Shown piece by piece: positions 29,595 through 37,464 of a stretch of 64,000 bases of DNA. A program made the translations under genes and the position numbers. The first letter of the stretch is position 1. Every line of letters starts with the position of its first letter. The notes under the pieces are model-generated. The model saw nothing but the letters and a program-made list of their open reading frames with translations. It was not told where the DNA came from and did no database searches. The DNA is from Chitinophaga sp. (GTDB lineage Bacteria; Bacteroidota; Bacteroidia; Chitinophagales; Chitinophagaceae): assembly GCF_019236475.1 (NCBI RefSeq), contig NZ_JAFAIX010000002.1, positions 1 to 64,000 of the forward strand. Direction: 5' to 3'.

Positions 29595-30485
29595 ATGAAT
29601 AATCTGGAATTGATCCTGGACGGGTTGATGCGCCGCTATAAAGAGCGGGTACCGGATGTGAACCGGGTAATATCAGCCATGATCGTAGAAGGGCTGATAA
29701 AAGAAGAACAGGAAATTGAAAACGACCATATCGCATTTCGTACCATCGGTGTGCCACATTTGGGGATACAGTCGCTTGAAAAGATATTTATCCATCACGG
29801 CTATACGAAAAAAGACTACTATTATTTCGAAGAAAAGAAACTGGATGCTTACTGGTATGCTCCGCCAGATCCAGCGCTGCCACGTATTTTCATCAGTGAG
29901 TTACGTGTAAAGGATTTATCGGCTGCGGCACAGCGAATCATTCACAGCTACACAGATGAGGTAACCGCCGATCCGGTAGATGCACTAGACCTAGACAATC
30001 CTACACAGGTGGATGCATTCCTGCATAGCGGACTGTGGAGGCTCCCAACATATGCCGATTTCTCCGCCCTGGCGGCAGAAAGCGAATATGCTTCCTGGAC
30101 GATCTACAATCGTTATTACCTGAATCACTTCACTATTAGTGTACATAATCTAAACGAAGGTTATAATCATATTGAACAATACAACCAGTTCCTGGAGAAG
30201 AATGGACTGAAACTCAACGATGCTGGCGGTAAGTTCAAGAAAAGCCCCGATGGCCTGCTGCTGCAGAGTTCCACCGTGGCGGGCATGATTGAAGCCACAT
30301 TTGCAGATGGTGAAAAGCACCGTATTGCTGGTTCGTATGTAGAGTTTGCAGAACGCAGACTCCTACCGGATTATCAGCATCTGGAAATGGCGGAGGTGCG
30401 TAGAGAGCATCGCCGGGAAGGCTTTGAAGCAGCCAATGCTAACAAGATTTTTGAAAGCACATATTCATCACAAACCAACAAGTAG
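29595..30485 (+). CDS. DUF1338 family 2-oxoadipate dioxygenase/decarboxylase (HglS-like)
   Basis: The 296-residue protein belongs to DUF1338. Its likely metal ligands appear in the family order: His45 (NDHIAFRT), His178 (NHFTISVH) and Glu250 (YVEFAERR). The characterised member HglS converts 2-oxoadipate to D-2-hydroxyglutarate and CO2 using Fe(II) and O2 in lysine catabolism. It starts 12 bases after the kinase/lyase fusion and ends 2 bases before the ALDH7 gene. The shared 2-aminoadipate/2-oxoadipate branch explains why these three genes sit together. Confidence 0.85.
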   Translation: MNNLELILDGLMRRYKERVPDVNRVISAMIVEGLIKEEQEIENDHIAFRTIGVPHLGIQSLEKIFIHHGYTKKDYYYFEEKKLDAYWYAPPDPALPRIFISELRVKDLSAAAQRIIHSYTDEVTADPVDALDLDNPTQVDAFLHSGLWRLPTYADFSALAAESEYASWTIYNRYYLNHFTISVHNLNEGYNHIEQYNQFLEKNGLKLNDAGGKFKKSPDGLLLQSSTVAGMIEATFADGEKHRIAGSYVEFAERRLLPDYQHLEMAEVRREHRREGFEAANANKIFESTYSSQTNK

Positions 30486-30487
30486 CA

Positions 30488-32011
30488 ATGAAATTCTTAG
30501 AAGAACTGGGTATAAAAGCAGAAAATCCTGGTGTGAGCACCGGTACAAAGTGGATGCAGGGCAGTGGAGGAAAGGTATCTTCCTGGTCGCCGGTAGATGG
30601 TCAATTGATTGGCCAGGTGGGCATGGCAGGAGAGCAGGACTATGCGCAGGTGATTGCCACAGCAGCAAAAGCGTTCGAACAATGGCGTACGGTACCTGCC
30701 CCTCGAAGAGGCGAAATTGTGCGCCAAATAGGAGAGGCGCTGCGTGCAAAAAAACAAGCCCTGGGCAGTCTGGTGAGCTATGAAATGGGTAAGAGCCTGC
30801 AAGAAGGATTGGGCGAAGTGCAAGAGATGATTGATATCTGCGAATTCGCGGTAGGCTTGAGTCGGCAGTTATATGGTTTGAGCATGCATAGTGAGCGTCC
30901 TAGCCATAGAATGTATGAGCAATGGCATCCACTGGGTATTGTAGGGATTATTTCCGCTTTCAACTTCCCAGTAGCGGTGTGGAGCTGGAATGCTATGCTG
31001 GCAATGGTTTGCGGAGACGTATGCGTTTGGAAACCAAGTGAGAAAACACCTTTATCTGCTATTGCTTGTCAGCATATAGTAGCTGAAGTATTGGAACGTA
31101 ATGATGTACCTGAAGGCGTGCTATGTGTGATTAACGGTGGCCGTGAAACAGGAGAGATGCTAGCCGCTGATGCGCGGGTACCGCTGCTATCAGCCACTGG
31201 CTCCACGCGTATGGGTAAAGCGGTGGCCACTACTGTGGCGGCAAGACTGGGGCGTTGTCTGTTGGAATTGGGCGGTAACAATGCCATTATCGTTTCTCAG
31301 GAGGCAGACCTGGATATGGCGCTCATCGGTAGTTTATTCGGTGCAGTAGGTACTGCGGGCCAACGTTGCACTACCACTCGTCGTTTGATTATCCACGAAT
31401 CTGTATACGACAGCTTTAAGGAAAAACTGGTAAAGGCATACGGACAACTGCGCATCGGTAATCCACTGGATGAAACCAATCACGTTGGACCATTGATCGA
31501 TAAAGATGCGGTGAATGCTTACCTTGCGGCAATTGCGGCCTGTAAGGAACAAGGTGGTAATTTTGTGGTACCTGGTGGCGTGCTGAGTGGCGCCGGCTTT
31601 GAAAGCGGTTGCTATGTGAAACCTTGTATAGCAGAAGTACAGCCGGATTATGCCATTGTGCAGACAGAAACTTTTGCACCGATTCTCTATTTGATGAAAT
31701 ATAGCACATTGGAAGAAGCCATTGCTATACAGAATAATGTGCCACAAGGGCTGTCCTCCGCTATTATGACCATGAACCTCCGGGAAGCAGAATGCTTCCT
31801 CTCGGCCGCTGGTAGTGATTGCGGCATTGCCAATGTGAATATTGGTACCTCTGGAGCGGAGATTGGTGGCGCTTTTGGCGGAGAAAAAGAAACCGGCGGT
31901 GGCCGTGAAAGCGGCAGCGATGCTTGGAAAAACTACATGCGTAGACAAACAAATACGATCAACTACGGTACACAGTTGCCACTCGCACAAGGGATTAAGT
32001 TTGATCTGTAA
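30488..32011 (+). CDS. ALDH7-type alpha-aminoadipate semialdehyde dehydrogenase (antiquitin-like)
   Basis: The 507-residue protein matches the ALDH7 subgroup over its whole length. Characteristic blocks are PAPRRGEIVRQIGEALR, IISAFNFPVAVWSWN, LLELGGNNAII (general base Glu260), TAGQRCTTTRR (catalytic Cys294) and GGGRESGSDAWKNYMRR. ALDH7A1 oxidises 2-aminoadipate 6-semialdehyde to 2-aminoadipate with NAD(P)+. That is exactly the product expected from the upstream kinase/lyase fusion. It is the last gene of the operon. No signal peptide; cytoplasmic. Confidence 0.92.
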   Translation: MKFLEELGIKAENPGVSTGTKWMQGSGGKVSSWSPVDGQLIGQVGMAGEQDYAQVIATAAKAFEQWRTVPAPRRGEIVRQIGEALRAKKQALGSLVSYEMGKSLQEGLGEVQEMIDICEFAVGLSRQLYGLSMHSERPSHRMYEQWHPLGIVGIISAFNFPVAVWSWNAMLAMVCGDVCVWKPSEKTPLSAIACQHIVAEVLERNDVPEGVLCVINGGRETGEMLAADARVPLLSATGSTRMGKAVATTVAARLGRCLLELGGNNAIIVSQEADLDMALIGSLFGAVGTAGQRCTTTRRLIIHESVYDSFKEKLVKAYGQLRIGNPLDETNHVGPLIDKDAVNAYLAAIAACKEQGGNFVVPGGVLSGAGFESGCYVKPCIAEVQPDYAIVQTETFAPILYLMKYSTLEEAIAIQNNVPQGLSSAIMTMNLREAECFLSAAGSDCGIANVNIGTSGAEIGGAFGGEKETGGGRESGSDAWKNYMRRQTNTINYGTQLPLAQGIKFDL

Positions 32012-32027
32012 TACTGGTGATAGGTTA

Positions 32028-32492
32028 TCAATGCTCCCGCATATACTCCGCCAGCTTCTCCAATGATTGCTGCGTGCCCTTTTCATTGTCTTTCGGATCA
32101 ATGCCTGGAGGGATATTCTTGAAGGTGATAGTGACGAGTGTAGCCGTTGGTCCGCTCTCTGCTAAATGCACTTCCATCATCATTTCTCCTTCAAATTTAT
32201 TTTTGTCGGAATCGAATTGAATGGCCTGTACAATTTTTTCATAGGGCTCCAGCTCCACAAAAGTGGCATGAAAGCGGTCTTCATTACCGGTTGTCTTCCC
32301 ACCTGACACGCTATCCTGATAATACAACGACATGCTATAACCGCCACCTACTTTTAATTCAAATTGATGCACCTTTCCTTTCATGTTATTGGGCGCGAGC
32401 CAGAAAGCTAAGGCATCTTTGTCTGTAAAGGCATGATAAACCTGCTTTTTAGGGGCAGGAATGAGCTTGGAATTGGTAGTGGTAGCTGACAT
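32028..32492 (-). CDS. SRPBCC (AHSA1-like) domain protein
   Basis: Start at the ATG at 32492-32490 (MSATTTNSKLIPAPKKQVY). A longer frame to 32570 adds 26 residues that do not look like SRPBCC. 154 residues in the helix-grip fold typical of AHSA1 proteins: AFTDKDALAFWLAPNNMKGK, ELKVGGGYSMSLYY and a C-terminal helix with SLEKLAEYM. Ligand unknown. It follows two similar genes on the same strand, but a hairpin at 32578-32605 lies between, so it may be transcribed separately. Confidence 0.85.
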   Translation of the reverse strand: MSATTTNSKLIPAPKKQVYHAFTDKDALAFWLAPNNMKGKVHQFELKVGGGYSMSLYYQDSVSGGKTTGNEDRFHATFVELEPYEKIVQAIQFDSDKNKFEGEMMMEVHLAESGPTATLVTITFKNIPPGIDPKDNEKGTQQSLEKLAEYMREH

Positions 32493-32577
32493 ATGAATTT
32501 GTTTTTGTGAGACAACAGTCGCTCTAGATGTAGAAATTTCACAATTTTCGTTCCCGAAATAAATCCACAATAAATAG

Positions 32578-32605
32578 AACGGGCAAGCTAATCAGCAAGC
32601 CCGTT
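32578..32605 (-). terminator. Hairpin downstream of the second SRPBCC gene
   Basis: AACGGGC pairs with GCCCGTT around a 14-base loop on the minus strand, 22 bases after the stop at 32627. The T tract is weak. Confidence 0.55.
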
Positions 32606-32626
32606 TCCCTGTACTTAGTGAGTCCC

Positions 32627-33040
32627 TTAGTTATTTTCAGCATACTGCTTGAAACTATTCAAGATGGCCTGCCAACCACCTTTCTGCATCTCCACTGGGT
32701 TTTGATCTTCTGGGTCAAATGAAACGACAACATCGGTTTGATTGCCATTACCATTAAAATCAACAACTGCCTGTCGGCCATCCGCGATGGTGTAGGTAAA
32801 GCTTTTACCAGGATTTATGGCATCATACGTAGCCTCGAAATCGAAACCAAAACTGCCGTCTTTTGCTTCCATTCTGGCAACATATTTTCCGCCAATGCGC
32901 ATATCATTGGATACGGAAGGGCAATGCCAGGAAGGATCTGCAAAGTTCCATTGCGTAATATGCTCCGGTGCAGTATAATATTCCCAAACTTTTTTGGCAT
33001 CTGCATGAATGGTGGCGTTTACCGTTACTTTGTTGCTCAT
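32627..33040 (-). CDS. SRPBCC (AHSA1-like) domain protein
   Basis: 137 residues. VNATIHADAKKVWEYYTAP is the usual SRPBCC first strand and helix, and EMQKGGWQAILNSFKQYAE the long C-terminal helix. It begins 3 bases after the preceding SRPBCC gene stop and belongs to the operon led by the ArsR-type regulator. Biochemical role unknown; small hydrophobic ligand binding is the family norm. Confidence 0.9.
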   Translation of the reverse strand: MSNKVTVNATIHADAKKVWEYYTAPEHITQWNFADPSWHCPSVSNDMRIGGKYVARMEAKDGSFGFDFEATYDAINPGKSFTYTIADGRQAVVDFNGNGNQTDVVVSFDPEDQNPVEMQKGGWQAILNSFKQYAENN

Positions 33041-33043
33041 TAT

Positions 33044-33547
33044 TTATTTTTTAAGTGTTAACAATAATTCATCGAGTTTTTCCAAGGTGGCAGTCATGCC
33101 ATCTTGCATACCCATCTTAATCACTGTTTCCAGGTCGGAGAGAGAGTTGAAGCTTACCTCAGTCTCTACTAATGTGTTTTCAACTTTATCCGTGAAAGTG
33201 ACAAACCATTTGGCAGGAGGCAAATCTGTATTGATGTTTCCTGCTTCATCACAAAAAGCATCTATCGCTTTATACCAATCTATTGGCTGTATTTGTTGAT
33301 ACTTGGTGAGGCCCCAGTATTCGGTGCCATTGGGCTCCACCATGGCATAATGCCATTGGCCACCCTCACGAAAATCCATCACCTTGGTTTTTGTAGTTAA
33401 TGGCTTGGGGGCGAACCATTGATCCAGCAATTCACTTTTAGTGTAGCAATCCCAAACTAATGGGCGCTCTGCTAAAAATTCTCGTCTGATAGTAAGCTTG
33501 TTGTCTGCTTTATTTACCAGGAAATCAAATTGCAGTTGTTGTCTCAT
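33044..33547 (-). CDS. SRPBCC (AHSA1-like) domain protein
   Basis: 167 residues with KLTIRREFLAERPLVWDCYT, then the DQWFAPKPLTTKT and DFREGGQWHYAMV strands and a final amphipathic helix. Its start overlaps the ArsR-type gene stop by 4 bases (ATGA), indicating translational coupling. ArsR-SRPBCC pairs of this kind are common in Bacteroidota and Actinobacteria; ligand unknown. Confidence 0.9.
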   Translation of the reverse strand: MRQQLQFDFLVNKADNKLTIRREFLAERPLVWDCYTKSELLDQWFAPKPLTTKTKVMDFREGGQWHYAMVEPNGTEYWGLTKYQQIQPIDWYKAIDAFCDEAGNINTDLPPAKWFVTFTDKVENTLVETEVSFNSLSDLETVIKMGMQDGMTATLEKLDELLLTLKK

Positions 33548-33864
33548 TTTTTCTGTTTTTTTATAACGGATAAAAGATCATCGAGCTGACTGAAGCGGGT
33601 TTCCCAGATTTTGCGGAACTGCTCCAACCATTTGTCAATCTCTTTCATTTTGTCTATTTCAAGTAGATAATAAATCTCTCTCCCTTGATGTTGCTGCGTT
33701 ACCAACTCACATTCTGTCAAGAGCTTCAAATGCTTTGAAACTGCCTGTCGCGTAGTGTCGAAATGTGTAGCCAGATTGTTAGGCGTCATGGCTTGTACTG
33801 CTAGTAAAGCAATGATGGCCCTCCTCGTCGGATCTGCAATAGCCTGAAAAATATCTCTTCTCAT
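33544..33864 (-). CDS. ArsR family winged-helix transcriptional regulator
   Basis: 106 residues starting MRRDIFQAIADPTRRAIIAL, then the recognition helix region NNLATHFDTTRQAVSKHLKLL and the wing EIYYLLEID. No metal-binding CxC motif is visible, so it belongs to the SRPBCC-linked branch rather than classical metal sensors. It leads a three-to-four-gene operon. An 18-bp inverted repeat covering its promoter (33892-33939) points to autorepression. Confidence 0.92.
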   Translation of the reverse strand: MRRDIFQAIADPTRRAIIALLAVQAMTPNNLATHFDTTRQAVSKHLKLLTECELVTQQHQGREIYYLLEIDKMKEIDKWLEQFRKIWETRFSQLDDLLSVIKKQKK

Positions 33865-33891
33865 CTATCAATATAGGTGTTTAATACTTTT

Positions 33892-33939
33892 AGAAACCAA
33901 CTGGTTGCAAATATACGTGCAACTAATTGGTTTCTCAAA
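33892..33939 (-). promoter_or_regulatory. Promoter and operator of the arsR-SRPBCC operon
   Basis: AGAAACCAACTGGTTGCA (33892-33909) and TGCAACTAATTGGTTTCT (33918-33935) form an inverted repeat with two mismatches and an 8-bp spacer. On the minus strand -33 TTTG (33939-33936) and -7 TATATTTG (33915-33908) are 20 bp apart. The -7 box fills the spacer, so a bound dimer would block RNA polymerase. Confidence 0.8.
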
Positions 33940-34089
33940 TTTTTCTTTGATTGCTGGAATTTTCCAGGTTCGAATTAATCTTTTCCAGTATAGTATTAAA
34001 TAATTTAATATAATAAATTTTGTATATCTTGCTGAACCAGTACTACATTATTACCTACAATTACACCATGTCAATATTTAGATCTACAT

Positions 34090-34776
34090 ATGCAACTAAA
34101 CAGAAGGGTCATTGCTGAATCACTGATTGCAAAGCATGACTTTAATACCTACCTGGAAATTGGAGTATTTATTGGCGCCAATTTTTTTCCGATCAAAGCA
34201 CCTAAGAAAATCGCAGTAGACCCAGATTACAAATTTAACTGGTTCAAAAAACTGAAACGCGCTATTCAATATCCATGCAACTTCCGCGCCTCTTACTACA
34301 AAATTGAAAGTGACCGCTTTTTTGAAAAGGAAGCAATAAAACTTTTCAATGATAAGAAAATAGATGTATGCTTGGTTGATGGTATGCACCAGTACGATTT
34401 TGCTTTGCGCGATGTAGAAAATGCATTGAAATACTTGTCCGATGGTGGCGTGATTATCATGCACGATTGCAATCCAGCAAATGCAACAGCAGCCAGCACT
34501 TTCGAACAATGGAAAGCCCGTGGTTGTAAGGATAACTGGAACGGCGATGTGTGGAAATCGATCCTCCACCTGAGAAGTATGCGGGATGATATTAACGTTT
34601 TTGTATTGGACTGCGACTTTGGTCTGGGTATCGTTACTAAGGGAAAACAAGAAAAGCCGCTGTCTTTTACACAGCAACAAATTGAGCAACTTACCTATGC
34701 TGATTTGGAAGCCAACCGTGAGCAATGGCTCAACCTGAAACCAGCCTCTTACTTCTACGATTACTTCAAACTCTAG
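34090..34776 (+). CDS. Class I SAM-dependent methyltransferase (Methyltransf_24-like)
   Basis: 228 residues. YLEIGVFIGANFF is the SAM-binding motif I, IAVDPDY the motif II acidic position, and VCLVDGMHQYDFALRDVENA with GGVIIMHDCNP the downstream strands. These match methyltransferases that act on sugars or small molecules in surface polysaccharide and antibiotic pathways. It stands alone with a strong palindrome after it (34788-34821). Substrate unknown. Confidence 0.85.
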   Translation: MQLNRRVIAESLIAKHDFNTYLEIGVFIGANFFPIKAPKKIAVDPDYKFNWFKKLKRAIQYPCNFRASYYKIESDRFFEKEAIKLFNDKKIDVCLVDGMHQYDFALRDVENALKYLSDGGVIIMHDCNPANATAASTFEQWKARGCKDNWNGDVWKSILHLRSMRDDINVFVLDCDFGLGIVTKGKQEKPLSFTQQQIEQLTYADLEANREQWLNLKPASYFYDYFKL

Positions 34777-34787
34777 TAATATTACTG

Positions 34788-34821
34788 CCTTTCGATCGCT
34801 GAAATCTCAGCGATCGAAAGG
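34788..34821 (+). terminator. Hairpin downstream of the methyltransferase gene
   Basis: CCTTTCGATCGCTGA pairs perfectly with TCAGCGATCGAAAGG around AATC. Only three T residues follow, so efficiency is uncertain. Confidence 0.6.
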
Positions 34822-35019
34822 TTTCAACCATCTCCACACTCCACACATTCCTACCACTATCTGCAACAGTTGTAGAGCTATTTACACAATCATTCCCCAA
34901 AAATTAGCAGCATTGCAGGGCTAGTTATATATTGATAGTAATCCGTCAGGCCCGACAGACGGATATTTCAACCGCAATACATCTGAAAAAAGGTTAGCTT
35001 TACAGAAATACAACGGAAC

Positions 35020-35649
35020 ATGTCTATCAAAGAATCCTATAATAGCTGGGCACCTCAATACGATTCCAATATCAACAAAACTCGTGACCTGGAAGCAGTG
35101 GCACTGCGTGAAAATTTGCAGCCGTTTACTTTTAATAATATTCTTGAAATAGGAGCTGGCACCGGAAAAAATACATCCTGGTTAGTAGGCCAAGCACCCA
35201 ACCTCACTGCAGTAGACTTTTCCGAGGAAATGATGGCCATCGCCAAAAGCAAATTCCAGGACCATCCTGGTATTCGCTTCGTACAGGCAGATATTACCAC
35301 TCCCTGGAACTTCACGACAGAAAAATATGACCTGATTACTTTCAGCCTTGTTTTAGAACATATCGAAAACTTGGATCATATCTTCGCGGAGGCTGCAAAG
35401 CTCCTCAACAGAGGAGGCATCGTCTACATCGGGGAATTACATCCGTTCCGCCAATATGGTGGCAGTCAGGCCCGTTTTACTACCAATGAAGGGGAAAAAA
35501 TGCTAGAAGTATATACACACCATATATCAGAATTTGTGCAAACTGCCGCCCGCCATGGTCTGCAAGTATTTGATGCAAAAGAATATTTCGATAATAATGA
35601 TACCACCACGATTCCAAGGATCCTGGTATTATTACTGAGCAAATCCTAA
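35020..35649 (+). CDS. Class I SAM-dependent methyltransferase (Methyltransf_11/25-like)
   Basis: 209 residues. The SAM-binding motif LEIGAGTGKNTSWL is followed by the acidic strand LTAVDFSEEMM and VQADITTPW. The post-motif is YDLITFSLVLEHIENL. Similar enzymes methylate quinone precursors and many small molecules, so the substrate is open. It is flanked by intergenic regions and not in an obvious operon. Confidence 0.9.
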   Translation: MSIKESYNSWAPQYDSNINKTRDLEAVALRENLQPFTFNNILEIGAGTGKNTSWLVGQAPNLTAVDFSEEMMAIAKSKFQDHPGIRFVQADITTPWNFTTEKYDLITFSLVLEHIENLDHIFAEAAKLLNRGGIVYIGELHPFRQYGGSQARFTTNEGEKMLEVYTHHISEFVQTAARHGLQVFDAKEYFDNNDTTTIPRILVLLLSKS

Positions 35650-35847
35650 AGTAACTATCTCAAATAGATGAGGCAACAGTTAAACATACAACACCTATCT
35701 TCATTACATAGCATTGGAATAGATGGGGCAAAATGGTTCAATATTGTATGGCCTTTTAGCCTGGCTGAAGATATTATTCGGAATCCTGTTCAAATAGGTT
35801 TGTAAGATATAGGGAGACGACATCCTCCCGAAATCACTACTGATACT

Positions 35848-35889
35848 AAATTACAAAGCCTGTCGCGTATGTGACAGGCTTCGTAATTT
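35848..35889. terminator. Bidirectional hairpin between methyltransferase and KGG genes
   Basis: AAATTAC + AAGCCTGTC pairs with GACAGGCTT + GTAATTT, with one mismatched base pair between the two stem parts. It lies between converging genes. Confidence 0.75.
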
Positions 35890-35903
35890 ATATCTTGGTG
35901 GAC

Positions 35904-36221
35904 TTACAGTACATGTTGCTGTTCATCCTTATGTTTGTTTTTACCGCGATTGGTACCTCCTTTACGGCCTATTTCGGCCATATGTTCGCGATTGCGACTC
36001 ACAGCTTCTCCACCTTTCTTGCCAGCTGCACGGGCTTCTTCTGAAGTGAATTTGTGGGCTACGCCCTGTTTGTGGGCTGCACGACCACCTTCTCTGGATA
36101 TGGCTCTCTGTTGCTCAGGGTCCATAGATGCGAATCCCCTCTTACTATGACGAGGTTTTTCGACCGCACTATGCTGCGGATTGCCTTGGGGAAATGATTG
36201 ATGATAAGTCATGTTTTCCAT
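35904..36221 (-). CDS. KGG-motif general stress protein (YciG/GsiB-like)
   Basis: 105 hydrophilic residues with three to four Lys/Arg-Gly-Gly motifs of the stress-induced type: KRGFASMDPEQQRAISREGG, EEARAAGKKGGEAVSRNRE and AEIGRKGGTNRG. Proteins with these repeats are usually disordered and induced by starvation, desiccation or general stress. It is adjacent to a Lys/Ala-rich protein and an MscS channel, which supports a stress-related neighbourhood. Confidence 0.88.
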   Translation of the reverse strand: MENMTYHQSFPQGNPQHSAVEKPRHSKRGFASMDPEQQRAISREGGRAAHKQGVAHKFTSEEARAAGKKGGEAVSRNREHMAEIGRKGGTNRGKNKHKDEQQHVL

Positions 36222-36326
36222 AATGCAATTTTTAATAGTGTAGTGAACAAATAACTAGTACATCGCTATCAATATTGGTGCCATCGGCTGAAAGTCAATA
36301 CCATACAGCCTCTTTTAGCCATTTGC

Positions 36327-36346
36327 CACTGTGGTACACTGTGGTA
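36327..36346. repeat. Tandem decamer CACTGTGGTA x2
   Basis: Two exact head-to-tail copies (36327-36336, 36337-36346) in the divergent region between the KGG gene and the DUF6496 gene. Could be a regulator site or chance slippage. Confidence 0.5.
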
Positions 36347-36500
36347 TTAGTGCAATTCATTACACAATACATAGAAAAATACACACAATGCCCACCCTGA
36401 TTCCACATATTTGACCCGTAAACCCTATGATATTTACTGGCTTATGATTTGTAGCATTCACAAGTGTTATCACTTTTTATAACCCATTCAAACTTCTATT

Positions 36501-37034
36501 ATGGCAAAGTATTCAAGCGCTGTACAGCGGAAGGTGAAAAAAGTCATGGATGAAATGAAAGCAGGGAAACTTAAAAGTGGCAGAACTGGGAAAAAGGTAA
36601 CTAACCAACGACAGGCCATCGCAATAGGCTTATCTGAAGCCCGCGCTGAAGGTGATAAAGTCCCCAAAAAATCATCTTCCATGAAATCTTCCACCTCCAG
36701 GAAGCAAACTACCGGGAAAACAACCGCAAAAAAATCCACCGCGAAAAAAGCAGCTACCAAAACAATGAAGTCAAGTACTGCTACCCGGACACCAATGGCC
36801 AAAAAAAGTATGACCAAAAAAACAACAGCTAAAAAAGCTACCGCCAAAAAAGCTACCGCAAAAAGGGCAACTGCTAAAAAGGCGACCGCTAAAACTGCTG
36901 CTGGCAGAAAAATGACTGCCAAAAAAACAATGGCAAAAAAAAGTACCCGAACCATGGCAAAAAAATCCACGCCTCGTAAAAAAGCGGGTACCCGGAAAAT
37001 GGCTTCCAGCCGCCGTAAGACAGCCCACGCCTAA
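36501..37034 (+). CDS. DUF6496-type protein with histone H1-like Lys/Ala-rich tail
   Basis: 177 residues. The N-terminal ~55 residues (VQRKVKKVMDEMKAGKLKSG and VTNQRQAIAIGLSEARAEG) match a small domain I recall as DUF6496. The remaining ~120 residues are almost only Lys, Ala, Thr, Arg, Ser and Met in degenerate AKKAT-type repeats. Such tails bind DNA in histone H1-like bacterial nucleoid proteins. A role in nucleoid compaction under stress is inference. Terminator at 37065-37100. Confidence 0.8.
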   Translation: MAKYSSAVQRKVKKVMDEMKAGKLKSGRTGKKVTNQRQAIAIGLSEARAEGDKVPKKSSSMKSSTSRKQTTGKTTAKKSTAKKAATKTMKSSTATRTPMAKKSMTKKTTAKKATAKKATAKRATAKKATAKTAAGRKMTAKKTMAKKSTRTMAKKSTPRKKAGTRKMASSRRKTAHA

Positions 37035-37064
37035 CGAATCAAAGGACATTGGATTTTATATACG

Positions 37065-37100
37065 AAAAAAGACCGGTATCTGGATGACACCGGTCTTTTT
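37065..37100 (+). terminator. Intrinsic terminator of the DUF6496 gene
   Basis: AAAAAAGACCGGT pairs with ACCGGTCTTTTT around TATCTGGATGAC. Confidence 0.9.
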
Positions 37101-37130
37101 ATATGGCATATACCTTGCCCCTAATATAAT

Positions 37131-37385
37131 ATGGAACAACATCATGTAACCGTTATTATCAATGGCAGGTCATATGGACTGAACATCACGGTAAATAACC
37201 AGATGCATGAAACATTTTATGAGGTGATCCCAGATGTAAGACCGTTTGTACTCCAAGATTTTGCACCCCAAAATAACCAGTTCACTGCCGACCACACGGA
37301 TACCGTTGCGGAAAGGATTAGAATCGTCGAAACGGAACAGATTGCCCGCATTATCTGGACAGAAATCCTCAATAAAATGGGATAA
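37131..37385 (+). CDS. Hypothetical protein (84 aa)
   Basis: A compact mixed-composition protein starting MEQHHVTVIINGRSYGLNITV and ending IARIIWTEILNKMG. There is no signal peptide, membrane helix or recognised motif. An initial beta-hairpin and a C-terminal helix are suggested. It follows the terminator of the DUF6496 gene and lies 79 bases before the MscS gene. Real coding is likely from amino-acid composition, but function is unknown. Confidence 0.6.
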   Translation: MEQHHVTVIINGRSYGLNITVNNQMHETFYEVIPDVRPFVLQDFAPQNNQFTADHTDTVAERIRIVETEQIARIIWTEILNKMG

Positions 37386-37464
37386 GCCCCAATGACCCCA
37401 AGCCAGAAAGTCATGTTATCCTCCATTTGGCAGTAATGTGCGCCATTTGTACATTTACACTCCT

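Noticed and set aside
36501..37034. Low-complexity Lys/Ala tail as a frameshift artefact
   Set aside because: The frame is open throughout, repeats are degenerate at codon level and the N-terminal domain is intact; histone-like tails of this kind are known.
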